In this document: piece after piece, positions 9,421-18,250 of the stretch | How the letters are laid out: each line of letters begins with the position of its first letter | Numbering within the stretch: position 1 is the first letter of the stretch | Source: Clostridioides difficile_D | GTDB lineage: Bacteria; Bacillota; Clostridia; Peptostreptococcales; Peptostreptococcaceae | DNA length: 64,000 nucleotides | Direction of reading: 5' to 3' | Assembly (NCBI GenBank): GCA_945861085.1 | Contig: OX244046.1 | Span: 3,224,001-3,288,000 of the forward strand | Translations under genes and position numbers: made by a program | The notes under the pieces: generated by a model | Databases searched by the model: none | What the model saw: only the letters and a program-made list of their open reading frames with translations | Told to the model about the DNA's origin: nothing

Positions 9421-10299
9421 TTAAATGCCTTTATTTGATTTCATTGTCATTAAAATATCTTTTTTTAATTTAATATAGTAATCTGAAGTTAAATCTCTAT
9501 TATAATCATCTTCTATATTAAATTCTTTTATTTTTCTTTCGTCTGTAAAAACAACTATTTTCTTGCCTATCTTTAATGCTTCATCAATATCGTGAGTTAC
9601 AAATATTACACCTTTATTAGTTGATTTATGTATTCTTATAACTTCATTTTGCATATCAATTCTCGTAAAATAGTCTAATGCCGAAAAAGGCTCGTCCATA
9701 AACAACATGTCTGGATTAAAAGAAAGAGCTCTAGCTATACTTACTCTCTGTGCCATACCTCCTGATAATTCATTTGGATAAGAGTTTTTGAATTTCTGCA
9801 AGTTCATCATCTTAAGATATTTTTCTACATCAATATGACTTTTCTTATTAAGTCTATTTAATTTATTCAAATTATCATGGTTTTCTAAGCCTCTAAAATT
9901 ACTATTTATACCTTTGCTAATAATACTTTTCTGGTGTTTGAATTTTCTAAGCATCTTATTTAAAATAGTATTTTTTCGTTGATTATGAAAGGCTATATTT
10001 TCACTTACATTTAGCCAAGGCATCAATCTGCTCTCTTGAAACACAAAACCAACATTAGGTCTATACTCTTTATTATCATTAACAAATTTAATTTCACCAC
10101 TATTTATATCTTCAAGTGATGCAATTGCTCTAAGTAAGGTAGTCTTTCCACAACCACTTTCACCTAAAATTACTGTTATATGGTTTCTATCTATGTTCAA
10201 AGAAATATCACTAAGAACTACATGTTCTTCATTGTCAACTTCATAACTTTTAGATAAATTTCTGATTATATAACCAGAATTACATACTAAATTATTCAT
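9421..10299 (-). CDS. ABC importer ATPase, SsuB/TauB/NrtD-like, with an insertion
   Basis: A 292-residue ATPase with Walker A GESGCGKT, Q-loop VFQESRLMPWL, signature ELSGGMAQR, Walker B MLFMDEPFSALD and H-loop VTHDIDEAL, as in sulfonate/nitrate/taurine importers. Unusually, about 45 extra residues rich in Lys, Asn and Leu (roughly 107-150) lie between the Q-loop and the signature, where SsuB has only a short linker. The gene overlaps the permease gene by 8 bp, indicating coupling. The insertion keeps frame and all motifs, so the protein is probably functional. Confidence 0.88.
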   Translation of the reverse strand: MNNLVCNSGYIIRNLSKSYEVDNEEHVVLSDISLNIDRNHITVILGESGCGKTTLLRAIASLEDINSGEIKFVNDNKEYRPNVGFVFQESRLMPWLNVSENIAFHNQRKNTILNKMLRKFKHQKSIISKGINSNFRGLENHDNLNKLNRLNKKSHIDVEKYLKMMNLQKFKNSYPNELSGGMAQRVSIARALSFNPDMLFMDEPFSALDYFTRIDMQNEVIRIHKSTNKGVIFVTHDIDEALKIGKKIVVFTDERKIKEFNIEDDYNRDLTSDYYIKLKKDILMTMKSNKGI

Positions 10300-11074
10300 A
10301 TGCTTCCACCATCTTTCCCTTACTCACCTTTTTAACAATAATTGAAAATATGTAATCTGTAATTATTCCTAAAAGTCCAATTACGATTATACCTACAATA
10401 ACAACATCTGTCCTAGACATTTCTTTTCCATCAGATATCAAGTATCCAAGACCAGATGAAGCTGCTACAAGTTCTGCCCCAATAATCGCCCTAAAGCTAT
10501 ATCCAAGAGCTAACTTTAGCCCAACTGCAATATCAAGGATAGCATTAGGTATGATTATTTTAAATATTATCTGAAGCTTTGAAAGCTCAAATACTCTACC
10601 TACCTCAATTAGTTTTGAATCACAATTCCTAATCCCCTTCAATGTACTTGTAAAGATTGGGAAAAAAGATGCCAAGACTATAATAATTATCTTTGATTCT
10701 TCACCTATACCGAACCACAGTATTAGCATTGGTATTAAAGCAAGTGGTGGTGTATTTCTTAAAAAATTTATCAGGGATTTAAAATATTCATATACTCCAC
10801 TGTAAATTCCAAATAATATTCCTAAAGGTACACCTATAGCAGTGCTTATTGTAAACCCTATCAAAACTCTTTTCATACTTGCATATACATTAATAAATAT
10901 TGAACCATCACTTATCATATTTAAAAATGTACTATACACCTTTTCAGGCGATGGTAATATATAGTCACTCCAAATACCAAGATAATTTGTAATTTTCCAT
11001 AATACAATAATTACGAAAAATATCAAAACACTTTTTACTAGACTTAAAAACTTATTATTAAATTTATTGACCAT
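10292..11074 (-). CDS. ABC importer permease, SsuC/TauC-like (BPD_transp_1)
   Basis: A 260-residue inner-membrane protein with about six TM helices and the EAA loop (EVGRVFELSKLQIIFKIIIPNAILDIAVGLKLALGYSFRAIIGAELV) that docks to the ATPase. It is the SsuC/TauC type. Its start abuts the stop of the upstream H-cluster-like gene (11074/11075), and it overlaps the ATPase gene, so the four genes are tightly packed into one unit. Confidence 0.9.
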   Translation of the reverse strand: MVNKFNNKFLSLVKSVLIFFVIIVLWKITNYLGIWSDYILPSPEKVYSTFLNMISDGSIFINVYASMKRVLIGFTISTAIGVPLGILFGIYSGVYEYFKSLINFLRNTPPLALIPMLILWFGIGEESKIIIIVLASFFPIFTSTLKGIRNCDSKLIEVGRVFELSKLQIIFKIIIPNAILDIAVGLKLALGYSFRAIIGAELVAASSGLGYLISDGKEMSRTDVVIVGIIVIGLLGIITDYIFSIIVKKVSKGKMVEAYE

Positions 11075-11704
11075 TTATAAACCATCTCCATTATTACATC
11101 CATCTTTACAATAAAACATTTCTACTATATCATACTTAGTTTCAGAGTCATTTCTTATTTTTTGTATCTCACTTAATATTTCATCTTCACTAGATACTTC
11201 AAGAACTTTTTCAAAAGTGTCTTTGAAATATCCTAATGGAATTGGAGATTCATCTATTTTCCCAAGTGATTTTATACCTTCTTGTTCAGCAAACTCTTTC
11301 CATGTATAAAATATAGCATTACTCTTATCCTTGAATTTTTCACTTGCAAAATCCCTTAATTGTGTACATGGACAGGTTACTATCAACATATCATCTTTAC
11401 TTTTTATATATTTATCATATAAAACCCTACAAGTCCTTACTAATATTGGCTCTATCATAGGTACTTCAAAACTATCTATCAAATTATTTCTTTTTAAAAG
11501 ATTTATACTTTCTGGACATCTACAATCCAACATTGTATTTTCAGTCTGTTTTACATATTCTCTGTATTGCCTCTTTACAAATTCCAATTGTGGTTCACAT
11601 TCAGCCATTATGTACCCTTTTTTTATCAAATTCTCTTTGATAATATGAAACTTTTCCCCATACATTCTTTCTGCCACTGGATTTATTAGAAGATATTTAT
11701 TCAT
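11075..11704 (-). CDS. Small protein resembling the [FeFe]-hydrogenase H-cluster domain
   Basis: 209 residues. The C-terminus VEMFYCKDGCNNGDGL closely mirrors the third H-cluster motif of iron-only hydrogenases (E-x-MACxGGCxxGGG). Earlier Cys clusters, LDCRCPESINLL (~60-70) and LIVTCPCTQLRDF (~108-120), fall in the order of motifs L1 (TSCCP) and L2 (PCxxK). No ferredoxin domains are present and the length is about half a full H-domain, so it is unlikely to be a hydrogenase. I infer an Fe-S or metal-binding role. First gene of the importer operon, so its function is probably tied to the imported compound. Confidence 0.6.
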   Translation of the reverse strand: MNKYLLINPVAERMYGEKFHIIKENLIKKGYIMAECEPQLEFVKRQYREYVKQTENTMLDCRCPESINLLKRNNLIDSFEVPMIEPILVRTCRVLYDKYIKSKDDMLIVTCPCTQLRDFASEKFKDKSNAIFYTWKEFAEQEGIKSLGKIDESPIPLGYFKDTFEKVLEVSSEDEILSEIQKIRNDSETKYDIVEMFYCKDGCNNGDGL

Positions 11705-12029
11705 AGCTCCTCCTATTATTTAATATTGAATATTATTATCAATTACTAGTTTAAATGAGCACTTAAATTTTGTCAATATGCTAATTTTTTCTTAATAAAA
11801 TAATATTTATCTACATTTTTTTACTATCTCAATTAAAATGTTAAATAGCATATTCAATTTATTTTAAATAATAATATACACATATTGCTAGTAATCTACC
11901 TATGTAATAATCTATAAATATTATATAATGATATGTACATAATTAGTATTAATATTTGATAATAATACTAATTAATTTAGAAAAATTTAGAAATCTTATG
12001 AGATATCAACTCGAATCTTGAAACTACAT
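11705..12029. other. AT-rich leader of the importer operon
   Basis: No ORF. An inverted repeat TTAGTATTA/TAATACTAA with an 11-bp spacer lies near 11943-11971 and could be an operator for a sulfur- or metal-responsive regulator, but I recognise no known box. No riboswitch motif is visible. Confidence 0.4.
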
Positions 12030-12058
12030 CAAAAAATGAAGTCTATTTAGACTTCACT
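12030..12058 (-). terminator. Intrinsic terminator of the GyrI-like gene
   Basis: A hairpin TGAAGTCT/AGACTTCA (12037-12056) followed on the minus strand by six Ts, 36 bp past the stop of the GyrI-like gene. Confidence 0.75.
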
Positions 12059-12093
12059 TTTTATAACTTTTATAAATAAATTATCAAAAATAT

Positions 12094-12720
12094 CTATACT
12101 TCCCTTTCTACTTCAAAACGCAAAACAGTCTTCAATGACTCAGGCGATACTTTTCTGGCATCACTTATATAAATTTCACGATGTATATAAGATTTTCTTA
12201 TAAATTTATTCTTTTTACAAAATTCATTCATAATATCAAAGCTTTCTGGTTCATTATCATATGAGCCTATATGAAGCATTTGAACACACAGACCTTCATT
12301 AATAGACCCAAAGCTAACTTTTTCAAGAAGATTATGTGGTTTCTTCTTTTTTACTATATCAACAGCTTTATTTAACAAGTCTTGTGTAACAAAATCTGGT
12401 TGACGTATCATTATAGTATAAATTAAATCTTCTTTAATAAGCATATCTAAGCATTTGCTTTTTTCTCCCTTATCCCATATACCTTCTAAAGGAAAAACAG
12501 TATAATCAAAATACCCTTCTGGTACAATTCCCTTTTTAGGCATGGTTTTTATTGCATATGCCAAAGAATAAAGTACTCCTATTGCTTCAGTAAATGCTTT
12601 AGAATTTGGGTCTCCATTCCCTTTTAACATGATAAATTTCTGCTCTGGTACTTCAATTATTACAGGATTCCTCTTAGGCAAATACAACTCTTTATCTCTT
12701 TTTCTCCATTCATATTTCAT
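12094..12720 (-). CDS. GyrI-like small-molecule-binding domain protein
   Basis: A 208-residue stand-alone GyrI-like/SOUL-fold protein (KRNPVIIEVPEQKFIMLKGNGDPNSKAFTEAIGVLYSLAYAIKTMPKKG; PEGYFDYTVFPLEGIW). In this family the domain binds amphipathic small molecules, either alone or as the effector domain of AraC/MerR regulators. There is no HTH here, so it is not a DNA-binding regulator. SD ACGGAGGT precedes the ATG. It is monocistronic between the importer operon and nrdF; its ligand is unknown. Confidence 0.8.
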   Translation of the reverse strand: MKYEWRKRDKELYLPKRNPVIIEVPEQKFIMLKGNGDPNSKAFTEAIGVLYSLAYAIKTMPKKGIVPEGYFDYTVFPLEGIWDKGEKSKCLDMLIKEDLIYTIMIRQPDFVTQDLLNKAVDIVKKKKPHNLLEKVSFGSINEGLCVQMLHIGSYDNEPESFDIMNEFCKKNKFIRKSYIHREIYISDARKVSPESLKTVLRFEVEREV

Positions 12721-12799
12721 AAAAAATACCTCCGTATATATATTTTATACATTGATATTATCATTCTAAAAGTGACAACAGTCTGTCATAATTTATAAA

Positions 12800-13771
12800 T
12801 TATATTATAAAATCTTCATCTTCTAATTCCTCATATACTCCTTTTTGGTATCCATTCCCTTTAGTTGAAAAGAAATCATGTGTTTTAGTTTCAGTACTAA
12901 GACCATTTAATACAATTGAATTTATATCACCTACAGTATATAGCTTTTCAAATCCTAGATTTTCTAAAGCTCTATTTGCATTGTATTTCAAAAAATTTAC
13001 GACCTCTTTTTCAAGCCCACTTTCTCTGTATATAACATTTGTGTACTCTATCTCATTCTCCATAAGACTATAAAGTATAGAATACATCTTCTCTTCTAAT
13101 ATTTCCTTATCAATTACATCAAATGAATCGTATATTTCTTGTGCAAGCAATCCTATGTATTTACCATGTAAAGACTCATCTCTAAGAATAAGTGATATTA
13201 TTTCTCCACTAGCTACCATTTTTCCTTGACCAGATAGATACAATGGATAAAAAAATCCTGAATAAAACAAAAAACTCTCTAAAAATACACTTGTAACCAT
13301 TGATAAGTATAACCCCTCTTGATTTGTAGTATTTTCATATTGAGCTAAAACTAAATCAGCCTTTCTTTGTAACGTTGGTTCTGTTTCTATCCATTCAAAC
13401 AACTCATCTATTTCTGAGTTAGAAAGTAGAGTCATAAATATAGAAGAATAACTTTTTGCATGTATTTCTTCCATAGTCCCCATAAAAGACAAGACAGCTT
13501 TTCTTTGTAAGTTTTCTGTTAAACTCATCATAGATGGAATTCCATTATTCCCCTGTTTTGTATCCAATAATGTTAATCCACCCAATACTTTTTTATATAA
13601 CTCTTTTTCTTTATCACTTAGTTCATTCCATACCTTGATGTCTTTAGAAACAGATATTTCTTCAGGAAGCCAAAATTGTTTTACATTTTGTTCCCAAAAA
13701 GCCTGTGTAAATCCATCTTCTTCTCTATTCCAGTTAACTGCATTATGTATTTTATGTAAATTAAATGTCAT
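12800..13771 (-). CDS. nrdF: Class Ib ribonucleotide reductase beta subunit NrdF
   Basis: A 323-residue radical-generating subunit with a di-metal site; the ExxH metal-ligand motifs are visible as MEEIHAKSYS (~101-104) and RDESLHGKYIG (~190). Class Ib enzymes use a Mn2-tyrosyl or Fe2-tyrosyl cofactor to start radical transfer to NrdE for dNTP synthesis. It lies 12 bp downstream of nrdE, same transcript. The activating flavodoxin NrdI and the redoxin NrdH, often next to nrdEF, are not in this window. Confidence 0.94.
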   Translation of the reverse strand: MTFNLHKIHNAVNWNREEDGFTQAFWEQNVKQFWLPEEISVSKDIKVWNELSDKEKELYKKVLGGLTLLDTKQGNNGIPSMMSLTENLQRKAVLSFMGTMEEIHAKSYSSIFMTLLSNSEIDELFEWIETEPTLQRKADLVLAQYENTTNQEGLYLSMVTSVFLESFLFYSGFFYPLYLSGQGKMVASGEIISLILRDESLHGKYIGLLAQEIYDSFDVIDKEILEEKMYSILYSLMENEIEYTNVIYRESGLEKEVVNFLKYNANRALENLGFEKLYTVGDINSIVLNGLSTETKTHDFFSTKGNGYQKGVYEELEDEDFII

Positions 13772-13783
13772 ATACTTCTCTCC

Positions 13784-15883
13784 CTATACTGAACATACTA
13801 GACACTCGTGAGTGTCTCTTGTCATCTTTGTTCTTGTGTAATATAAACTTTTCAGACCTTTTTTATATGCATATATGTAATGTCTAGCTATATCCCTAGT
13901 TGTCTTTTCATCTGTAACAAATAGTGTCGTGGATATACCTTGGTCAACATGTTGTTGAACTGTTGCTACTAAATCTATAACTTTTCTCATATCCATTCTA
14001 TATGCTGATTGATAATACAACATATTATCATTTGTTAAAAATGGCATTGGATATATTGTAGTAGAATCTCCATACGTTCTTACTTCCACTTGCTCAGTAA
14101 TTGGCATTATACTTGATGTAGCATTTTGAACATAACTAATGCTTTGAGTTGGTGCTACTGCCATCAAATACGCATTATATATACCTTTTTCTTTTACTTC
14201 ATCTAACAAACTTATCCAATCTTCTTTTGTAGGTATATGTATACCTTCAAATAACGACTTCACCCTATCTGACTTAGGTAAATAAGACTTCTTATAATAT
14301 TTTGATAGTACTTTACTTTTTCTTCCTTTAGCATATTCTGATTTATCAAATCCTTCAAAGGTTTGATTTTTTTCTATAGCTATTTTCATTGATGCTTTAA
14401 TTGAATAATATCTAACCATTGCAAAAAATACATTAGCAAAATCTATAGCATCTTCTGAAGTATACAAAATATTTTCTCTTACTAAATATCCGTGTAAATT
14501 CATAGCCCCCAATCCTATAGAATGAGACTTACTATTACTGTTACTTACTGTTGGTACTGGCTTTATATCTGTACTATCTGCTACAAAAGACAGTGCTCTT
14601 ATTGCTGTCTCAACCGTACTTTCTATAGTCTTATTATCCATAACATTGGCTATATTTAAAGAACCTAGGTTACAACTTATATCTTGTCCCCATTCATTTT
14701 TGCCTCCATAACCCTCTATTTGTGAGGATGTCTGATATTGAAATATCTCACAACATAAGTTAGACATCTTAACCATTCCAACATCTTTTAACGTATGTTC
14801 TCTATTAGCTGTATCTATATATACTACATATGGATATCCACTTTCTTGTTGCATCTGTGCTATTTTAGTCAACATCTGTCTAGGATTTATTTCTTTTTTT
14901 CTTATATCATCATCACTAACCAACTTATCATACCATTCATTCATTTCTATCTCATCAAGAGAAATTCCATATTTCTTGTACACAGTATGAGGATAAAAAG
15001 CATATGCTACTTCATTTTTTTCTGCCAACTCCATAAATTTATCTGGTATTATAGCTCCTAGTGATAATGTAGCAAGTCTTATTTTCTCATCTGCATTTAT
15101 CTTTTTTGTATCCATCAATAATTCAAAGTCAGGATGGAATACAGTAAGATAAACTGCCCCAGAGCCTTGTCTAGCTCCCATTTGATTAAAATAACTAAAG
15201 GATTGCTCCAACATTTTGGCTACACCAACAACCCCTCCAGCTGCACCTTCTATATCTTTTATAGATTCACCTGATGCTCTAAGTTTAGATAAATTTAGTG
15301 CAACTCCTCCACCAATCTTTGATAGGTGATTTGATGAAGATATAGCATATGATATGCCTTCTGTACTATCTTCTACAGATAATAAAAAACATGATACCAT
15401 CTCTCCAGCTCTTTTTCTTCCAGCATTTAAAAATGTCGGTGTAGCTGGTTGAAACTCTTGTTTTACTATTTTATCTGTCAAACTCATAGCTAGACTCTCA
15501 TCACCATTTCCTAATGTTAAAGCTACAATTAATACTTTCTCATTATATGTTTCTAATATTTCTTTTCCATCATTACTTTTTAATGCATAATTTTGATAAA
15601 ATTTATTTGCACTCATATATGATTGAAATTCAAACTGATATTTCTCAATAAACTTATACATTTTTTTAATAAAATCCATGCTATACTTATTTATTACTTC
15701 TTCTGAATAATAACCTTCATCCATTAAGTACTTTAATCTTTCTTCTAAGTCATTAAATCTTCTCAACTTTGGTTTTATAAACTCTTCTATGTAACTACTT
15801 AAGGCTTCCTTGTCCTTTTCCAGTTGATACTTACCTTGTTCATTTTTAATTATCACTTGATTGTTAAGCTCTATCCAATTCAT
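13784..15883 (-). CDS. nrdE: Class Ib ribonucleotide reductase alpha subunit NrdE
   Basis: A 699-residue catalytic subunit. It has an N-terminal RNR domain, active-site segments such as PTFLNAGRKRAGEMVSCFLL, NLCCEIFQYQTSS and NLGSLNIANVM, and the C-terminal redox tail ECLVCSV (CxxC) that re-reduces the active-site disulfide. The N-terminus lacks an ATP-cone, as expected for class Ib. It starts the nrdEF transcript, with paired NrdR boxes 140-190 bp upstream, so control by the NrdR repressor is likely. Confidence 0.95.
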   Translation of the reverse strand: MNWIELNNQVIIKNEQGKYQLEKDKEALSSYIEEFIKPKLRRFNDLEERLKYLMDEGYYSEEVINKYSMDFIKKMYKFIEKYQFEFQSYMSANKFYQNYALKSNDGKEILETYNEKVLIVALTLGNGDESLAMSLTDKIVKQEFQPATPTFLNAGRKRAGEMVSCFLLSVEDSTEGISYAISSSNHLSKIGGGVALNLSKLRASGESIKDIEGAAGGVVGVAKMLEQSFSYFNQMGARQGSGAVYLTVFHPDFELLMDTKKINADEKIRLATLSLGAIIPDKFMELAEKNEVAYAFYPHTVYKKYGISLDEIEMNEWYDKLVSDDDIRKKEINPRQMLTKIAQMQQESGYPYVVYIDTANREHTLKDVGMVKMSNLCCEIFQYQTSSQIEGYGGKNEWGQDISCNLGSLNIANVMDNKTIESTVETAIRALSFVADSTDIKPVPTVSNSNSKSHSIGLGAMNLHGYLVRENILYTSEDAIDFANVFFAMVRYYSIKASMKIAIEKNQTFEGFDKSEYAKGRKSKVLSKYYKKSYLPKSDRVKSLFEGIHIPTKEDWISLLDEVKEKGIYNAYLMAVAPTQSISYVQNATSSIMPITEQVEVRTYGDSTTIYPMPFLTNDNMLYYQSAYRMDMRKVIDLVATVQQHVDQGISTTLFVTDEKTTRDIARHYIYAYKKGLKSLYYTRTKMTRDTHECLVCSV

Positions 15884-16008
15884 TATTTACCGTCCTTTTA
15901 ACATAATCTTGTGCTATAATTTCATTTAATTTGCCTATTATTTCTTTTAGTCCTTATCAGTTTGAATTTTATAAATAACATATAATCTTATAAATATAAT
16001 AAGTATTT

Positions 16009-16044
16009 TAAAAAAACAAAAGCACTACATATAGTCAGTGCTTT
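16009..16044 (-). terminator. Hairpin plus T-run upstream of nrdE (terminator or attenuator)
   Basis: On the minus strand AAAGCACT and AGTGCTTT flank a 10-nt loop and are followed by TTTTGTTTTTTT. This has intrinsic-terminator form but lies upstream of nrdE and overlaps the proximal NrdR box. It could stop transcription arriving from upstream, attenuate nrdEF, or be a by-product of the palindromic operator. Confidence 0.4.
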
Positions 16045-16069
16045 ATCTATTATATACTACATATAGTAT
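16022..16069. promoter_or_regulatory. Tandem NrdR boxes controlling nrdEF
   Basis: Two copies of ACTACATATAGT (16024-16035 and 16056-16067) lie exactly 32 bp apart, three helical turns. The 16-bp contexts GCACTACATATAGTCA and ATACTACATATAGTAT match the known NrdR box form (acaCWATATATWGtgt). Paired boxes about 31-32 bp centre to centre are the standard arrangement. The remainder of 15884-16361 is AT-rich and holds the divergent promoter for the pentapeptide gene. Confidence 0.8.
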
Positions 16070-16361
16070 ATACACAAATTTTTTTATATCTAAACTTTTA
16101 TTATTGTATAACTGATATTATTTTTGTTTAAAGAAATTTTTATCAGCTCAAATATAAAACAATACAAGCTTATTATGACATGTTTAAAAATGCAAATTAT
16201 CTCTAAATAGTCTAAAAATATATTCTAATATATTGAAAAAAAGTATTTTAAAGATGATATTTTATATATTATTTAGAAGTTTTTTATTTATTGTTATATA
16301 ATTAAATATATATCTATTTTGCTACTAAAGGTATAAAAATAAATTCATGAAGGTGATTTTT

Positions 16362-17087
16362 ATGAGAGATATCTCCAAACAAGAACTTAAAAAAATACTT
16401 AAAAAACATTACCAATGGCTTAAGAACAATAATGATGGAGAAAGAGCAGATTTAAGAGAAGTAAAGTTAGAAAATATGGATTTAAAAGGATACTGTTTAA
16501 GTAATATTGATTTTTCATGGTCTGACCTTATTGATTTAAACTTAGAAGAGGCCGATTTAGAAAATTCTAATTTTAACAACTCTTATTTTTCAAATTGTTC
16601 ACTAAAAAACTCCATACTAAAAAAAGCAGACTTAAGTGGTGCTAATTTTAGATTTTGTGATTTATCTAACTCAGACATAAGAGGAACTAATTTAGAAAAC
16701 TCCAATTTAGAATATGCTACTTTGGATGGAGTAATATCAGATGAAAGTACTCGTTTTTTTAAATTGTACTGTCCTGAAACAGGAGCATTTATAGGCTATA
16801 AAAAATGTTTTAATTTTAGAATGGTACAATTATTAATACCTAGTGACGCAAAAAGAGTATCTGCTACATCAAATGCTTGTAGATGTGATAAAGCAAAAGT
16901 ACTGTCAATTATAAGTATAGATGGTAAAGAATCTTTTAAAAGTGCTCGTGCATATGCTGATGAAAATTTTATATATAGAGTAGGAGAAACGATTGTAGCT
17001 GAAGATTTTAATGAAAATAGATGGAAAGAATCAACTACAGGAATTCACTTTTTTTTAACTAGAGAGGAAGCTATAGGTTATTTGTAA
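16362..17087 (+). CDS. Pentapeptide-repeat protein with a C-terminal DUF5758-like domain
   Basis: About 241 residues. Residues ~28-125 are pentapeptide repeats of the A(D/N)LxX type (ADLREVKLENMDL; ADLENSNFNNSYF; ADLSGANFRFCDLSNSDIRG), predicted to form a right-handed beta helix. The C-terminal ~100 residues (GYKKCFNFRMVQLLIPSDAKRVSATSNACRCDKAKVL...FFLTREEAIGYL) resemble the DUF5758 domain that often follows such repeats. I chose the ATG at 16362 (MRDISKQEL) because SD AAGGTGA is 5 nt upstream; the ATG at 16347 overlaps that SD. Function is unknown; some relatives mimic DNA and protect gyrase. Confidence 0.85.
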   Translation: MRDISKQELKKILKKHYQWLKNNNDGERADLREVKLENMDLKGYCLSNIDFSWSDLIDLNLEEADLENSNFNNSYFSNCSLKNSILKKADLSGANFRFCDLSNSDIRGTNLENSNLEYATLDGVISDESTRFFKLYCPETGAFIGYKKCFNFRMVQLLIPSDAKRVSATSNACRCDKAKVLSIISIDGKESFKSARAYADENFIYRVGETIVAEDFNENRWKESTTGIHFFLTREEAIGYL

Positions 17088-17138
17088 AGTAACTTCTTTT
17101 TATAATGACATATATAAAATACATAAATGATAAAAAAA

Positions 17139-17153
17139 GGGGCTGTCTCAAAA
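17139..17153 (+). repeat. Left fragment of MITE-like repeat, copy C (interrupted)
   Basis: The 15 bases GGGGCTGTCTCAAAA are the terminal inverted repeat of the ~120-bp element seen intact at 40895-41016 and 37063-37187. The rest of this copy resumes at 21609 after 4.45 kb of GC-richer DNA, so a mobile element has split it. Confidence 0.8.
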
Positions 17154-17465
17154 GGCAACAGTCGATAAGGAAGTAATGAGAACAAACTAACTTAACGGCT
17201 GACAAACAAGGTTGCTGCGAAAGACGAGTGAGAAGCATAACGCTTTTTGCTCGTCTTTTCTATGCCCTTAACACGCTGCCATACATGAAATTGTTACGTA
17301 GTAGAACGCCATTTTGAGGGGTACGAGTATAAAACCCTTACCCACCCTCATTATGCCTTTGTAAAGCCGTATAAATACAGGTTAACCTCTATTGCGTGAC
17401 GGAGAACCCCATAATTTCGAGAGGGGCAAGCGGTCTATCCGTTTGCGCCCTCTTGATTACCCCAT

Positions 17466-17540
17466 AGCAAGGACATGGAAAACCGTCAAGGGCGGCGCAG
17501 CCGTTCATTTTGACCCTTGACGGTTTTTCATGGCTTTGCT
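17466..17540. repeat. Long inverted repeat at the left end of the element
   Basis: Arms 17466-17492 and 17514-17540; the inner 19 bases (CATGGAAAACCGTCAAGGG) match with one mismatch, separated by 21 bp. It directly follows the HTH_16 gene stop on the minus strand and could end that transcript or act as a recombination-related structure. The other sequence in 17177-17465 contains no convincing ORF. Confidence 0.6.
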
Positions 17541-17754
17541 ACTTACGCGGCGGCTGATAGTCCAGTCGGAACTTTAAAACCTCCATAAGTAGCTTCTCAT
17601 TTAATTGCTCTTGCATATCGGCGTTCCCTCTGCTTAATCTGCCTATGTAGGCTTTGTGCCGTTCCTGCACCTCAAGGAGCACGGCGGTATCTCCTGTGAT
17701 TGCTCTTTCAATCACTTCATAGGGAGCAAGGTTGTATTTGCTATTCTTCATCAT
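17539..17754 (-). CDS. HTH_16-family small protein of conjugative transposons
   Basis: 71 residues, beginning MMKNSKYNLAPYEVIERAITGDTAVLLEVQERHKAYIGRLS. This matches the helix-turn-helix_16 family carried by Tn916/Tn1549-like elements, usually directly after a sigma-70-like gene. Here it overlaps the 3' end of that sigma pseudogene by 14 bp, the usual arrangement. It appears intact. Its exact role in element regulation is not established. Confidence 0.8.
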   Translation of the reverse strand: MMKNSKYNLAPYEVIERAITGDTAVLLEVQERHKAYIGRLSRGNADMQEQLNEKLLMEVLKFRLDYQPPRK

Positions 17755-18174
17755 TCTTCTCCATTTCTGTACGCAACTGTTTCAATGCTGCGTTTTTCTG
17801 ATAGTTGACTGTTGTGCGCGGTTTCCCCAATAACGCCGCAATCTGCTTATCTTTTAATTGCAGAAGCGCATAAGGATAATTTCCCGCCGCCGTTCCGATA
17901 GGCACAACAAGGCTTTTGCCAACTTTTCGCTGTCAACGATTACCGTCTGCCCGTTGACTGCAAAGACAGTCAGCTTGTCCTGCAAGACAAAGTATTCGTC
18001 CATGCTGTACGGCGCAAAAGAAGTATTTTTGTGCAGATACTCAAAGGATATTTCATACTGCGCCTTTCGTGTCCTGTTCCTGTAATAATTACAGGTTTCA
18101 TTGTGCAATACGACTTTGCAAAATGCGTGAAACCGGCGTTCAGTGCGCTCTCTGTACTCTGTGGATAACATCAT
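17741..18174 (-). pseudogene. Sigma-70 family factor of a conjugative transposon, frameshifted
   Basis: The N-terminal part (MMLSTEYRERTERRFHAFCKVVLHNETCNYYRN...LCLSERRREIILM) starts at 18174 after SD GGGGGTG and ends at a stop near 17854. The missing region-4 HTH continues in another frame (YALLQLKDKQIAALLGKPRTTVNYQKNAALKQLR) to a TAG at 17741. A short indel near 17860 separates the halves. Intact relatives in Tn1549-type elements join these segments and probably control excision or transfer genes. As it stands it lacks its -35-binding helix. Confidence 0.82.
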
Positions 18175-18250
18175 GTTCACCCCCTTTCCGTTTGGAATAA
18201 GGGCTATAACAAGAACCGCCTGTGAGCGCAAAACTGAACGGGCGGTTATG

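Noticed and set aside
11075..11704. A functional [FeFe] hydrogenase
   Set aside because: Only 209 residues, motifs L1 and L2 are altered, and there are no accessory Fe-S domains; only a distant H-cluster-like fold can be claimed.
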